In this document: piece by piece, positions 43,921 to 55,644 of the stretch | How positions within the stretch are numbered: position 1 is the stretch's first letter | Layout: every line of letters begins with the position of its first letter | Assembly (NCBI GenBank): GCA_973895155.1 | Contig: OZ316896.1 | Span: 14,632,001-14,696,000, forward strand | Origin: Marsupella aquatica | Taxonomy: Eukaryota > Marchantiophyta | Length of the DNA stretch: 64,000 nt | Reading direction: 5' to 3' | Translations under genes and position numbers: made by a program | The notes under the pieces: model-generated | What the model saw: only the letters and a program-made list of their open reading frames with translations | The model's database searches: none | Told to the model about the DNA's origin: nothing

Positions 43921-45749
43921 TGTAAAGCACAGGTAATGTGTGCAGAAGTTTTGAGAAGGATATCCTCACCGGAAAAGTAGCTTTAGCTGGGCTTGCTGCT
44001 GTATTGATACAGAGCAGCCCTCACCTGAGTTCCATCTAATATACATTCAACTAGAGTACTTTCGCCTTGTGCACCATAATTTACTTCCTAGCACACTTTT
44101 CTGGATGCACATTAGACAGCAAACCAGGATAAGGATAATCACAACTCAGCGTGGTTGTGTAGTGTTTCTGTTTACGGATCAGAGTGCCCTTCTTTCATTG
44201 TTGGGTAGGACCTTTTCGAATCATGAGGTCATTGAGGACATGGTGCCTCAAACATACTTCCTTAGACTACATTCCTATACGGATTGCGATTCTCTTTGCA
44301 GGTAGCCGTGGATGTTTGTACCCTCCTTTTATTGACTGCCAAATCGAGTATCTCGCGTCTGTTCCGAAACTAGTGTGCCAAGTTATTTCGGACCAAGATT
44401 TCCCAGGACATCATCTTGTGGGTTTCTTTCCACCCAGGTTCTCTGGATACTTATTGTAAGGTTTGACCTCCTCTGCAATTTAACTCGATCGACATTAAAT
44501 CACTTTAGTACGAGAAGTACTTAGCTAAGATCTACAGGGCTGATGTAAGGCTCTAGAATTCCTTGAGTCCATGTATATAATAAGAGGCCCAGAACTTAGA
44601 GTAGATCATGTAAAGGACAGTTCATTCGTATTTCGGCCGAGCCATCTACAGTCAACACCTGACCTTGCAATAAGAGCTCTGGCAGAGTGTTTTAGTGTAC
44701 AGTTAAGAAATATGATGTCTTTGACCTTGCATCTTTTATCAGTTGCGCCCCAGATTCGACACATCCTTCATCTTCAATTACGTACAATTGATTAAAGACC
44801 TGATTGAGGGCATCTTCCGGGCAAAGGAGGACTCTACTGGCTAAAGATTTGTCCATTTGAACCATTCAAGAGCTCGGAGCCTACCAGAGGAGAGTATCTT
44901 TATCCTCCCTTCCCTGTAGGTTGTGGGAACTTTTTGTTCCTGTTGCACCACTTGCTCCCGATCTGGAAGTCATTGTAATAATGTCATAATCGTTCATCAC
45001 TCGCACGAATCGTTCCTCCATAGATGAACCTTTTGGCAGCAATGATTTGCAAATAGATGATGCTTGGATAGAAGACTGTACTTCACAAGTGCAATTGATA
45101 CCCATGTAGGCCAATCTTGCAATTAAGGATATAATCTGCTTACGAACGATCATCTTCAGCAGAACTGAACCAATAGCCCGCTCTTTTGCCAGGTTAGATC
45201 CACTTAATAAGAGAACGCTGCCATCTTATATAAACATTGAAATCTTATTGAAATTTGCTTTAATAGCATCCTAGCCTAAAACAAATGTACGTGGCAATCT
45301 GAAGTATGTGCCGCGACTATGGTCACCAAGAACGAAGTAAATGGACCCCTGATTGGAGACGGATGATATGAGACCTCCTGGCATTTATTAGACAGTTTCA
45401 CAGATTCTCATGACGAACGTTCAAACTTGTTTAAGTCTAAATGAGATAGCTAACGACTCCAAACGTTAAGGAAGATGCCAGTTCATGTCGCAGTATATCA
45501 GTGCTGTCAAATCGTCATTGATCCCAGGGCTACTTAGCTGCCTTGTGAACTTGTCCTACACGGTAGAGAACTCTGGCAGACAAACGAAACGACAAACTTC
45601 CGTTGAAAGAAAAGGAAGCTTGCCAGAACCTTCATCGAGAAATTGATAATGCATCAAGGTTGCCACAACCATAGGCAAGAAACTCATCACCAAGTAGGCC
45701 ACCAGAAACCCGGCGTCGTAATGTAACAGCTTGGTTTAAGCATGGCAAT
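43921..45749. other. Convergent 3' flanks of eL8 and the CoA kinase gene
   Basis: The two genes face each other across this stretch. Frames such as 44069-44459 (+) and 44881-45153 (-) have no recognisable motif. I treat the region as 3' UTRs plus spacer. Confidence 0.45.
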
Positions 45750-47379
45750 CTACCATAGAAGCCACCATATTAAAACAATACCGCTGAAAACACTGAGGAT
45801 ACCATTTCTAGAGAGTGCAAACTCTCGCAAGGTTGGTGGAGCGGTGATCGTTGCATACAATTGCTCTACCTGCTCTCTTGTGGCTTCCAGTGTTCCAGAA
45901 TTGTCAATAACAATGTCTGCACTGTCACGTTTCAGCTCCAGAGGGAGTTGAGACTTTATTCTGTTCTGGGCCTGTTCTTCTGGTAGTCCATCCCTCTGTC
46001 TGAGGCGAACTTCTTGCGTCCCTCGATCCAGCCAAACAACAACTACTGGCTTTGTAAGCCAAGTTATCTTAGCTTCAAAGAGTAATGGAGCATCTAAGAT
46101 AACTACAGCAGTACCCTTGATCCAATGCTTGAAGATGTCCCAAAATATACCAAATGCGATGAACGGTTCCAAGGCTCTGTCCAGTGCAACACATCAGCTT
46201 TCAGTGCTGCAAGCTAATGGACCCACAAAATACGTCCACAGATTCAATTGACGAGTTTGTAGTAGCGAAATGGGCCGTAGCCCTTACAAAGCATCATTCT
46301 GTCAAAACGAGGGCGAATGGGCTGCACTAGCATTGCTTGGAAGTGCTGGAGCAAACAGATAGAATTTGGATCAGCAGTCAAATGTGGAACATGCAGGGAC
46401 AGCTAAAAGGGTTGCAGTGCCTCCTTGGTCAAGTGAGAGCTTTGATAGAGAGGGCACGGAAGATTACTTGTTAAGTTGTTTCCGTTTATTCGAATCAGAG
46501 AAGACAATTTCCCCTAGCCGTGCCCGGTTCACTTCTCCACTCTCCAGAAGTATTTCTTTCCCAAATATCTCCGTGACTCTCTTCCATCCCCGAGTGCCCT
46601 TCTTCAATACATCCTGTCGAACCCAGCCCAAGTCCGTGTCACTCAAACGATTACTCAAACCAAATAACATGTGAGAGTAGAGTAGAATTGCGTCAATGCA
46701 GCCGTTCTATATTCCCCCTTTCAAGCATGAGAGGCTGCCGAGACTAAACAGGCAATTGCCTATAATTCAACAAGATAAACCTAGTCCCTCGTGACGATAT
46801 GGCGGGGGGAGGGGAGGGGAGGGGCGGGCGCGGACTTCTGACGTAAAATCTGTTCAATGAAGCACTCAATCTCTAGAGAGGAGGAGGCCAATTCTTCCTG
46901 ACGAGGTATCCTCATCCCCCAGCTCAGGACCAGATAGGGTGGGGGAAAAAAGACAGCAAGCAATAGGACTCTGAGGGCTGACCTATTGTCAAGAGTGGGT
47001 AAATTCAGTGCATTAATTTATGAGATGATACAATCAATTCGTAGCACGGCCGAGAAACCTAAGACCAGATATAGTACATCATATATAAAGTACTGGAGAT
47101 TTCTTGAGTTTGTTGATTGACTCGTCTAATCCAGATTTTGGGTTCTATGTCCTCACCGATCCAATACAATCTCTTGCCACTAGATTCTTTCATAAAACAA
47201 GTCATAGGTCAGTGACAGGATTTCCACACCCTGCAGAGACTGAGAGAGAGAGAAAATGATAGTGAAATCACATGGGCTATTCTGTCCGCATCGATGACTG
47301 AGAGACCGCGCCCATGAAGGTCCTTGGACACGGTGCTCTTCCCGGAAGCAATTCCTCCAGTCAACCCAACGATCCGCAT
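45750..47379 (-). CDS. COAE: Dephospho-CoA kinase (last step of coenzyme A synthesis)
   Basis: Three minus-strand exons (47379-47272, 46613-46468, 46176-45750) join to 681 nt and 226 residues, close to plant CoaE (about 230). The enzyme phosphorylates dephospho-CoA with ATP. The N-terminus has the P-loop [17 protein letters not shown] and then VIDADRIAH. Exon 2 gives [30 protein letters not shown]. Exon 3 gives [24 protein letters not shown], the lid [16 protein letters not shown] and [10 protein letters not shown]. Exon junctions are GT-AG, and frames are kept (AH|DV and K|AL). After the kinase fold comes a hydrophobic C-terminal tail ([16 protein letters not shown]), which suggests a membrane anchor; plant homologues also extend here. 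The start codon overlaps the P-loop exon with no room for a transit peptide. Confidence 0.95.
46801..46829 (+). other. G-quadruplex-prone tract in CoA kinase intron 1
   Basis: The plus strand reads GGCGGGGGGAGGGGAGGGGA and continues GGGGCGGGCG. It has more than four G-runs of at least three, separated by single bases. It lies in the intron between CoA kinase exons 1 and 2 on the template strand. Confidence 0.7.
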
Positions 47380-48860
47380 TCTCCCTCCCTAACGTCAGGG
47401 CCACGTTCAGCCCCACTTCGTTTCCTTCTTGAAAACCCCCACCACTCCTCTCCTCTCCTGCCTGTCTCACCGATCACCCCGCAATCCTCGCAGTCGAGTT
47501 CTCACAAGGTCCATGAGTAGTCAGACGACGATCCCTCTTGCCCCTGCCAACTGTACTGAATTTGTCCCAATGCTCGTGTCCAAGATCTGTTTTTCCAATC
47601 AGAATTCCAGAATTCGAGAGCTTCATTCCATCAGAGCTTCGAATCCGCTTCGTCGTCGTACGGTCGGACCGTGCACGTCCACGATTGCTACCGCCCTGCT
47701 GTTAGAGAGAGAACATCAAACCTGGACTGGATCACACCGGAATTCCTCAGTTGTTGGATCCCCATCACTCCCTCCCTCTTGCCTCTTCCGTTTCCTTCCC
47801 TTTATTGGATTGCTTGGCCTTTTGGCTTTTGGCTGGCTTTCTGGCCTTTTGGCTTTTGGCTGGCTTTTGGCTGGCTTTCTGGCCTTTGGGCTTTTGGCTG
47901 GCTTTCTGGCCTTTTTATTGTTCTCCGTTGATTGGGATTTTGGCCTGTGTAATCATGTCTCCGGGTTCAGCGCCCCTTGCGTTTTGGCAGGGTTCAGCGC
48001 CCCTTGCTTTTTGGCAGTTTGATATTATCTTTTTGGGGACCCTGTCTCCGCGGTGGGTCTCCCGGTCGACGTTTTTGCCCTTAGGCACTTTGATATGTAT
48101 AGCGCTCTTCAGCAAACCACCACAAACATGCAAACACTAGCATTACCCCTTCCTTGAACCTAAAAAGAGACCAAGACAAAAAAGGATTGTGCAATAAAAA
48201 GAATTCTATGCTATTTCTGTTTCATCATTGCCCTATCTTCTTTTTTGTCTACCCTCACTTTCAGTTTTGTCCTTATTGAGAGTTACTCTCTAGATTTAGA
48301 GTCTTCACTCTAAACCATAGCCCTGGAAAGTAGCTTTGCACCAAGCTTTATTAGTAAGACTAGGGTGTGTCAAATCTAGGCCTGTCAGGGTAGGGTACTC
48401 AGGGTTGTCTCAAGGGCAACATTGTCAAAATAAGGGGATCTGATTTTCAAAATTCTGTGCAATATACTGTGAAGTCTCTTTCCTGTCCAGCCTCTCATGG
48501 TGAACTTGCCAGTGTGATTTCTCTTTCAGTAGTGAACTTTGAACAACCAACCATGGCAAGAAGCGGAATCAAATTAGGTATAAGATGCACCATCTTTTGC
48601 TTGATTTCAAAGATTGAGAAGGATGTTGGCCTGGGAGTGAGCAGGGGTTGTTGCCCTTTGTTTTTTGATTGGATCAAAGCTGGGACGGGAGGTCCCTTGA
48701 AAATGGAAGGATTAGTGATGGAATATCTGTCGTCACTTGTGTATTCAGCTCTGACACCCCCTACAGGTCCTAACACCATAGTTGATGACACACACAAAAA
48801 AGTGTGCTTTTGCATTGTTGTGGACATATGGGGTACATATATGTTTTGATTTGTTTTGTT
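47380..48860. other. CoA kinase upstream region and unassigned DNA
   Basis: The first part is the promoter side of the CoA kinase gene. A 197-codon plus frame (47429-48022) is largely a translation of the minisatellite below and is not called. A 130-codon plus frame at 48457-48849 has no known motif. Confidence 0.4.
47814..47914 (+). repeat. Minisatellite of TTTTGGCTGGCTTTCTGGCC type
   Basis: Units built from CTTTTGGCTGG and CTTTCTGGCCTTTTGG recur four to five times with variable length. The sequence just before it (CCCTTTATTGGATTGC) resembles text at about 4890 and 41195, so it may lie in a dispersed repeat. Confidence 0.75.
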
Positions 48861-49078
48861 CAACTATTAAGTACTTTGCCACTAAAGATGTTCTAATTGA
48901 CAATACTGCCACTATTTTTTTGTATTTGTAAAAATGCCACGGTTTGTATATGGATGACAAGTTCCCAAGGTAACCAGGGGAACCATATACTGAAACAGTG
49001 CCATTTTTGTAAATACAACAAAAACCTTGGCACTATTGTAAATTCAAACACCTTTAGTGGCAATATACTTAAAAGTTG
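48861..49078. mobile_element. 218-bp foldback element with long inverted repeats, possibly Mutator-like
   Basis: The whole element is a hairpin. The left arm starts CAACTATTAAGTACTTTGCC, and the right arm read inward starts CAACTTTTAAGTATATTGCC. The arms meet at a central palindrome near GTTCCCAAGG...GGGGAAC. The flanks TTGTTTTGTT (48851-48860) and TTGCTTTGTT (49079-49088) match at 9 of 10 bases. A 9-10-bp target duplication plus long inverted repeats is the pattern of Mutator-like elements. It has no coding capacity. Confidence 0.75.
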
Positions 49079-50171
49079 TTGCTTTGTTTGAGGGGGGGGG
49101 GGGGAATTGGGTGCTTATTGACATACTAAAAGTGCTACAAACACACTGACTGCAGAATAAGACATGGTCATAATCGAGGTGAGGATCCACATGACTCTTT
49201 CAACATACAAAGTGATTTTGTGTGTGTCTTTTCTTGTTTTTCACAAATTGGAAAGCACATGACCTAAACCACTTCAAACATACTTACCCTGTCCCAAACC
49301 CAACAAGGGGAGAGGGAATTTGAACCTGAGACCTTATGGTCCTCTCCATGTTTCCTAAATATGCAATGTGAGTCTTCACATCTAGACACCCAATAGCAAG
49401 GATAGACAAATTACAAAAGAAGAGCCTCAATAAACAATGGCCATATAGGTTATCAAAGGTTATGTAAAAGTTTATTTTTCACTATAGTCATCCCATGCAT
49501 ATGAAAAATCTTTATGGCAAAAAGCTATGGATCATGAATTTGGTAGTCCAAGACATTTTCTGTCTATAACCTTAACTCCTAAGTTAAGGTCCATCAAATC
49601 TTGAGGTGTGAGACCCCCTAGTACTCCCTAAGCACCTGGACTTCTGGCATAGGCAAGTGAGAGTTACAGAGAAATTAAACAGTAACTAAGAGACTAGCCA
49701 GAGTACTTGGTGTCAACAGTTCCTTTGTTTGGGTAGTGCCTTTTTCAATGCCTTTGTAGCCCTAGTTATGGTCTCCACCTTTGCAAGGGGTCCACTAGCT
49801 CCCAAAGATCACCTCAGTGCCTCAAGCCATGGGTCCAAAATTGCTCAACTATTAATTGCAAATCTAGCTTGATGCCAAAAGCATCCAGAGGTATCTAAAG
49901 CTCCCCCTGCCCCCCTTAGGGTGACTTGAACCAGGAAGCCAACCAATGACCCCTTTCTCCCACTTGTATGTCAAAATTGCCATGCTGCCATTCATGGTTC
50001 ACTAGTCCATTGGTAGACTTGCAGAGGATCTCAACAGATCTCATGCTCTTGATGTCTAGGTGAGCACCTGACACCAATGGACCAACTTTGGTGTCATGTA
50101 AGTTAGCTAACCCAACCACGAAGGCTTAATAAAATCTGTTGGGTCTATCCCCAAACATACATGTTGATATT
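49079..50171. other. Unassigned DNA with a poly-G tract
   Basis: A run of about 13 G follows at 49092-49104. I see no gene; frames are short and without motifs. Confidence 0.45.
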
Positions 50172-50690
50172 AGAATTCTGGGATTTACTAGATGGCCACT
50201 CTTTTTTGGCATAATGTAGAAGTTGCTAATGATTTTTTTCCATTTATCACTATGCCATTATTTTTGTTTGTGGGTTAAGAAGCTCCTTCACATCCAATAG
50301 CTGTCATCACACCCAATTTTACAATCACATCATTGGGGTCCCCTCCATGTGACTTTGACCATACCAAGGAGGACTGGGGCAAAGGCTACGCATAGGTACA
50401 GGCTGATATTAGGTAGAGGCCATGTGTAGGATATGGGACAGGACCACACAACCACCCGTTGGTCAGCTGATCCAAGGGTGTTTAAGGTCATCTTGAGGGA
50501 GACCCGGGTAGTTTGATTAGGAAACTAGGTGTGATGATAGCCATTGGATGTGAAAGAGATAACCTAGGTTAATTTTCTTAGCCCACAAACAAAAATGAGT
50601 GGCATTGTGATACATAGAAAAAAATTAGTGGCCAGGTATGTAGTATGCCATAATAGAGTGGCAACCTATTATCCCAATATTAGAATTTTC
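50172..50690. mobile_element. Foldback element of about 520 bp with inverted repeats of about 160 bp
   Basis: The left arm (GGCCACTCTTTTTTGGCATA, later CATTATTTTTGTTTGTGGGT, TTCACATCCAATAGCTGTCA) matches the complement of the right arm (TTGCCACTCTATTATGGCAT, CACTCATTTTTGTTTGTGGG, TTCACATCCAATGGCTATCA). Arms are diverged by small insertions. The centre (about 50340-50520) has no coding frame. It is a non-autonomous element of the long-inverted-repeat type. Ends are approximate, and I see no clear target duplication. Confidence 0.75.
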
Positions 50691-50759
50691 CTTGCAAATG
50701 TATAAATACAATCACATAGAAGGGGAAGGGGGGCGGACTACTCATAAAGGAGGGAGAAT

Positions 50760-51111
50760 TGTTGAGCATAGACGACAATCACAACGGTAAGCACATGACA
50801 CATCCAACGATCAAATAGTTGACACAAGAGATATGTGGTTCACCTCCTTGAGTCTACGTCCACGGGAACACACTGTAAGAGAGCTTTACTGAACTCTAAG
50901 CCCGTCGGCCATACCAAGTCTCCACAGTGTAAGCTCTCCTCATCTCTCAAGTGGCCCCATAATAATGAACCTAAGTTCCATTTATCCAAGCAAACACCGC
51001 TTGGCATATAGTGTGTATCCTAGTTAACCTAACCATATCTTTGACTACGGTTAGCCTAGCTACGGTTACATGTTGTAACCCTAGACCTTGAGTAAATACC
51101 TATCAAGAACA
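50760..51111 (+). mobile_element. Third LTR copy of the TGTTGAGC family
   Basis: It begins TGTTGAGCATAGACGAC, as the LTR at 25413 does. It shares GTGGTTCACCTCC, CTACGTCCACGGGAACACAC, GGCCATACCAAG and AATGAACCTAAGTTCCA blocks. The 3' end (CTAGACC...GAACA at about 51111) differs from the 25.4-kb copy and resembles the fragment at 17.6-17.8 kb, so the family has subtypes. No internal region or target duplication is seen. Confidence 0.8.
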
Positions 51112-52420
51112 TACCCACAGGTGTGTAAGTTAGTGAGTTGTTTGTGACAACTGTCGTTGGTCTCTTGCAGGATTACACATGCTATAATCCATGAGGGGTT
51201 ACAGCCAATAAGCCCCTTAAGAGGCCATGGATTATTGAATTCACTCCCTTATTGTGTTTTTACTCTATTTTCACCTGAAAGTTTTTGCCAAAGTCTAGGT
51301 TGGCCAGGGGATGCCCAAAGTCTTATTGGTAGTCTCATAATTCCTTAGTGAGGTAGGGCTAGAGGATTAGGGATGATAATCATGGACAAAACTACAAAAG
51401 AAAAAAATTATGTCATTTCTGTAAGGAATACAAGTCACCAGTGTGTAACTATATCTAGAGATACTTGCTACCCAGAAACTCATGATCAATAACCTTTTTT
51501 CGGACAATAATTACATTAATAAAGGAGGTCTGGGCAGGCGTTCTCATTTGAACCCTACTCTAAAAATGCTTGGAAAAGCTTCTTGGCTCTTGTTGCTGAT
51601 GCTCAACTTCTACTCACTTTTTGGTCACAAGGTTTATACACTAGTAAGCCCAACCCAAACCTCCCTTTGGAATATGTAAATTTGATACAGAAATAAAGTT
51701 ACTTGTGTGTTATTATTTCTGGAGGCCTCTGCTAAATCCATTAAGGACAGGTGTTTGTCTTTTCAACCTTTGAGCCATCCATTACTTGACACGTAAGGTA
51801 GGTTTGGCAAGATTCTATCTCATTAAATTTTCACCGTATGAAAATATGGTGAGTACTTTGTGTATACTCCAAACAGACTGGAAGTGTCAATTAACACAAA
51901 TCAGGAGGAGATATGCTAACCAGCTGGTCGTGTCAGAGTAGCTGATCAGTGGGACGCAAACCAACAAGGACAAAAACTTCAAACTGAAAGAAACACAGAT
52001 GTTAATCTAGAAAGTAAGGCACTTAAAATAGAGAAAATTTCACACGATAGAGAGTTCAAACTTTATTTTCAGATTGTTAATATCACCATACAATTGTGAC
52101 CATGTGAGAAAATCACTTAAGGTCATGGAATATCAATTTTCAGAGTCCGACAATCATCTATAGTCTGATAGCAAAAATGCAGCTTCCTGAGTATACAGTC
52201 AATGATGTATCAATCCTAAGTAATATGTCTATACTAGTTTGCCACATAGGCCTAGATAATATTCTAGCGTACTGATCTAAACCTGGCACTAAACAAGAGA
52301 TTTTATGTTAAAATTAATAGTGCAATTAGTCATCAAAGATATTTTTCCAAGGATAACATTGATTGGGTTCACATTTTGAACATTGCAACCCGGATTGGAA
52401 CCACGGTCCGAGGGGGACAT
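51112..52420. other. Unassigned intergenic DNA
   Basis: No gene or clear repeat is recognised. It borders the recombinase-like relic on its 3' side. Confidence 0.45.
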
Positions 52421-54169
52421 CTAATTATCCCAATCATACATATCCATCCACTTCTCTACTTCAGCAGCCTTCTTGCCACCTTTCATATTTTGCTCAGGAC
52501 TGAGTGCTGCCAGAGTCAACCCCTCCATAGATTTTGGCTTCAGTGGAGGCTCCATTGCAAGCCTGGACATCTGTTTGGCTGAAATGCTGCTCACTACTTC
52601 AAACATTGACACATCACTACTATCGTTAGCAAAAGTTTTAGTCAAACTGTTAACCAGTCAAAATAGAATACCAAAACAACACTAAAAGATACAAGTACTA
52701 AAAAATGACAATCCTTACCTCCACTCTTTGAAAGTGTCTTCTTCAAAATAGGAGGTTTATGTTCATCTGAACTTGCAATCACATTGTTCTTGAAGAGGAC
52801 TGTCTCTACTTGCACATTTGAGTTATATGCACTACTGCTCACCAGCAGATCATTGGGCACCACAAACTTGAGCCTCCACTGACCTGTTGTATCTATTGTA
52901 GGCACCTTGCAATTTGTGCCTTGTGATCCTCATTCCAACTGCAGACTGTACACCCTCTAAAGCCATTCATGTGACACAGGTAGTTCTTCCTGATTTGTTA
53001 GAAATGGCATCCACTTCCAATCCACATTTCTTGTGCACTTCTTTTAAACATCCAATCAGCTTCTTGGCAGACACACGCAATGTAAAATACCAAGCCATAG
53101 TGCGTGGACTATAATATATACACTAACAAAACAAAAATGTACCAGACACATGGAAATGACTAATCAATTTTGCTATTATGTGCACCATGTCCAGGTCATG
53201 CTTTGTCACATCACGTTGAAAGTGTTCCTCTTGATATTGGTCTAGGCTAACATGATAGTTCTTGGACAAATGCTCATCATATCTCACAAACTGACCAACT
53301 TCGTCAATACCAAATTGGAACTCATGTTTCTCAAGCTTGTAATGCTCTTGACCACCTTGAATAGCAAACCTACATAACAAGTAATAAACACATTTTCTTT
53401 GTGCCAGTCCTCTAGGATGGTTGCATCTAGTGCACAAGTGAATAAGTATTGTTTATTCATTTGAAAGCAAAAATTACAATAGCTTTCTTGCGCAGCAGTT
53501 TGCTCCAACACGCCTCGATCTCTCCGTCGCTACAACACAGGAAATGCCTATTTTCTGAAACAAGGGACTTGTTCTCATGCAAAATTTAGGCTCATCAACA
53601 CCACTTAGTTGCACTCTGCTCTCTTGTGTCCGATGCAGCATCCAATGGAATGCATGATAGAGTCCCATGAGGGTCTGGCTGGGATACAAACAACCGTCAT
53701 TCTTGTTACCAACTTGAAGAACTTTGTGAGCAAGAGGCTATAATCTGCTGGAGTCAGATCCTCAAAAGTAATAGCCCCTAAACCTATGGTACCTATCAAG
53801 ACTATTTTGGGCTCATTTGTCAACAACAGTAGATGGATTGCTCTGCCAGCAACAATGGTTTTGTTGGAAAGCTTCATCCTTAGCAAGGAACACAAAGGGA
53901 GTTTGACCCTCGACAGTGACACGGACTTGTTGGCTGACAAGTGCTTCTACTTTGATCTTATCAACATCAACATCAACATCAACATTCAGTGCATCATACA
54001 ACTTCAATTTATTAAGTGCATCGTACAACTTCAATTTATTTTTGTCAAGATTGAGATCATTGAAGTCATCCAACAATGGATCAAATAAGACCACACTTGC
54101 TGGCTCTAACGTGGCTTCAAAATACACAGGTACAACACCCTTTGTCCTAGAGTCAAATGCATTGTCCAT
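52421..54169 (-). pseudogene. Tyrosine-recombinase-like (Crypton/ZMYM DUF3504-type) gene, decayed
   Basis: On the minus strand, in broken frames, the conserved blocks appear in family order. First is a possible N-terminus MDNAFDSRTKG with a duplicated KLKLYDALN. Then VGNKNDGCLYPSQTLMGLYH corresponds to the family's EVRxxDGxxYPPxTLYxL. YYLLCRFAIQGGQEHYKLE with FQFGIDEVGQFVRYDEHLSKN corresponds to FxLRGGxEH...SKN. GLEVDAISNKSGRTTCVT corresponds to xNHSxRAT, and MRITRHKLQGAYNRYN to TGHxS...Y. The first catalytic Arg position is Gln, and the His of HxxR is Lys. The later Arg, His and Tyr survive. A stop follows CVT, and there are frameshifts near 53.7 kb, though some gaps may be introns (a good 72-base candidate lies at about 52.65-52.72 kb). 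It is probably a relic of a mobile or domesticated recombinase. Confidence 0.6.
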
Positions 54170-55585
54170 CTTAGTTGTGCAAAACAATGTTGAACGATGG
54201 ATTGGCTGTTCTTGGCGGTGGAGTGGCCATATTGCTGCGTTGGCCCCACTAGACAACACTCAGAAGATGCTAGGCCGATAGCAGCAGGCAAGCAAAACAA
54301 TGAGCGAGGCCAATGCCAGAAGGTGAGCAAGATGAATGGAGCAGGCGAGCAAAATTCCTTCCAATATTCATTGGTTTGAATGTTCAACGAGACTGAACTT
54401 AAGTCTAAACTAATGAAAGCTATGCAAGGTAAGAGCACTTACGTCAGTTTTGATCTGCATACATACTCCACTAGCACTAGACCTCCAAAGAATGAGCAAA
54501 AAAGAATTAGCCAGTCAATCAGTCGCTTGAAATCAAAGATGCTCAAATGATAAAACACCAATGAAAGTGAGAACGTGACAAACATGAAAGAGATCGAAAG
54601 TAGCACCCCAAAATCTTGATCCCAAATCTATCAACTCTCCGACAACATCAATGAGAGCAAGCAACAATAACAAAAATGGAAAGTTGCATGTAGAAGGGGC
54701 ATTGGTGACAAGAGCGCAAAGGATATTTTGGGCAAAGCCAATGAGATCAGTCCAATCCAGCCCTACCCGCAAAACCTTGTTACATCACCTCACCTCAGCA
54801 AACAAGAAATGACAGAAACTAGTGACTGCATCAAATGTCCAAACGAATCCGTTGAGGAGACAGAATCACTTACTTCTGGAGGCAGTGATCACCTGCAAAC
54901 CGCAAGCGCCGAGAAAGAAGCGAAACATAATTGACTGAGTGCATTGAATGTCCAAAGAATCCATTCAGGTATGGCCAGCTTCATCTAGTATGCCTGCCAA
55001 CTATTGACCACTTGACATCAAATTTGACAAATGATTCAAATAGAGCTGGATCTGACAATCGAAAAGACATGCCCTCTTCATTAACGTAAAGCTAAGGATG
55101 ACACCAGTCCCATTACGAGGTATTATAGTCTCCCATATACGGTCAACTATAATCTACAACTATAATATCCAATACTGCCATTTTTCGTCCTTCGTCCCAT
55201 TACAAAATGTGTTCTCGGCGGGAATGATCCACAACCATTAGATCTTTTGCAAGTTTTTTAATACCATTTGATCATGGAAAGGAGACCATTAGCATTGGAC
55301 ATCAAAGAACAGACTCAGGCATACTAATACAAAGGATGATAATAAGATGCCCTGACAAAGAATGAAGGAGTACAAAGGACGCCCTCCAGAAGACCACTCC
55401 ATTATGATTGTTCTTGCAAGTATGACTGTCCCTGCCAGTACGCTCTTCCCCTCCTCAATCCTCATGCACTTGCTGCCCTCTATTACCCTCATACTTATAT
55501 GGAAGGAAGAGTACCATCCCGAATACAAGAGGGCAGCTATCCTCACAGGGTATGATTCTACGTAGGGACAGAGAGACTGGAATGG

Positions 55586-55588
<3 letters not shown>
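54170..55588. other. Unassigned DNA upstream of the recombinase relic
   Basis: Short frames on both strands have no recognisable domain. A stretch at about 55190-55250 resembles 39875-39965 (CCTTCGTCCCA block), a minor dispersed repeat. Confidence 0.4.

Positions 55589-55640
<52 letters not shown>
55589..55640 (+). repeat. (AG)n microsatellite, 26 units
   Basis: This is an uninterrupted AG run. The Ser-Leu-rich minus frame across it is an artefact of the repeat. Confidence 0.95.

Positions 55641-55644
<4 letters not shown>

Noticed and set aside
47429-48022. 197-codon plus-strand open frame
   Set aside because: More than a quarter is the translation of the CTTTTGGCTGG minisatellite, and the rest lacks any motif. 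It also overlaps the upstream side of the CoA kinase gene.
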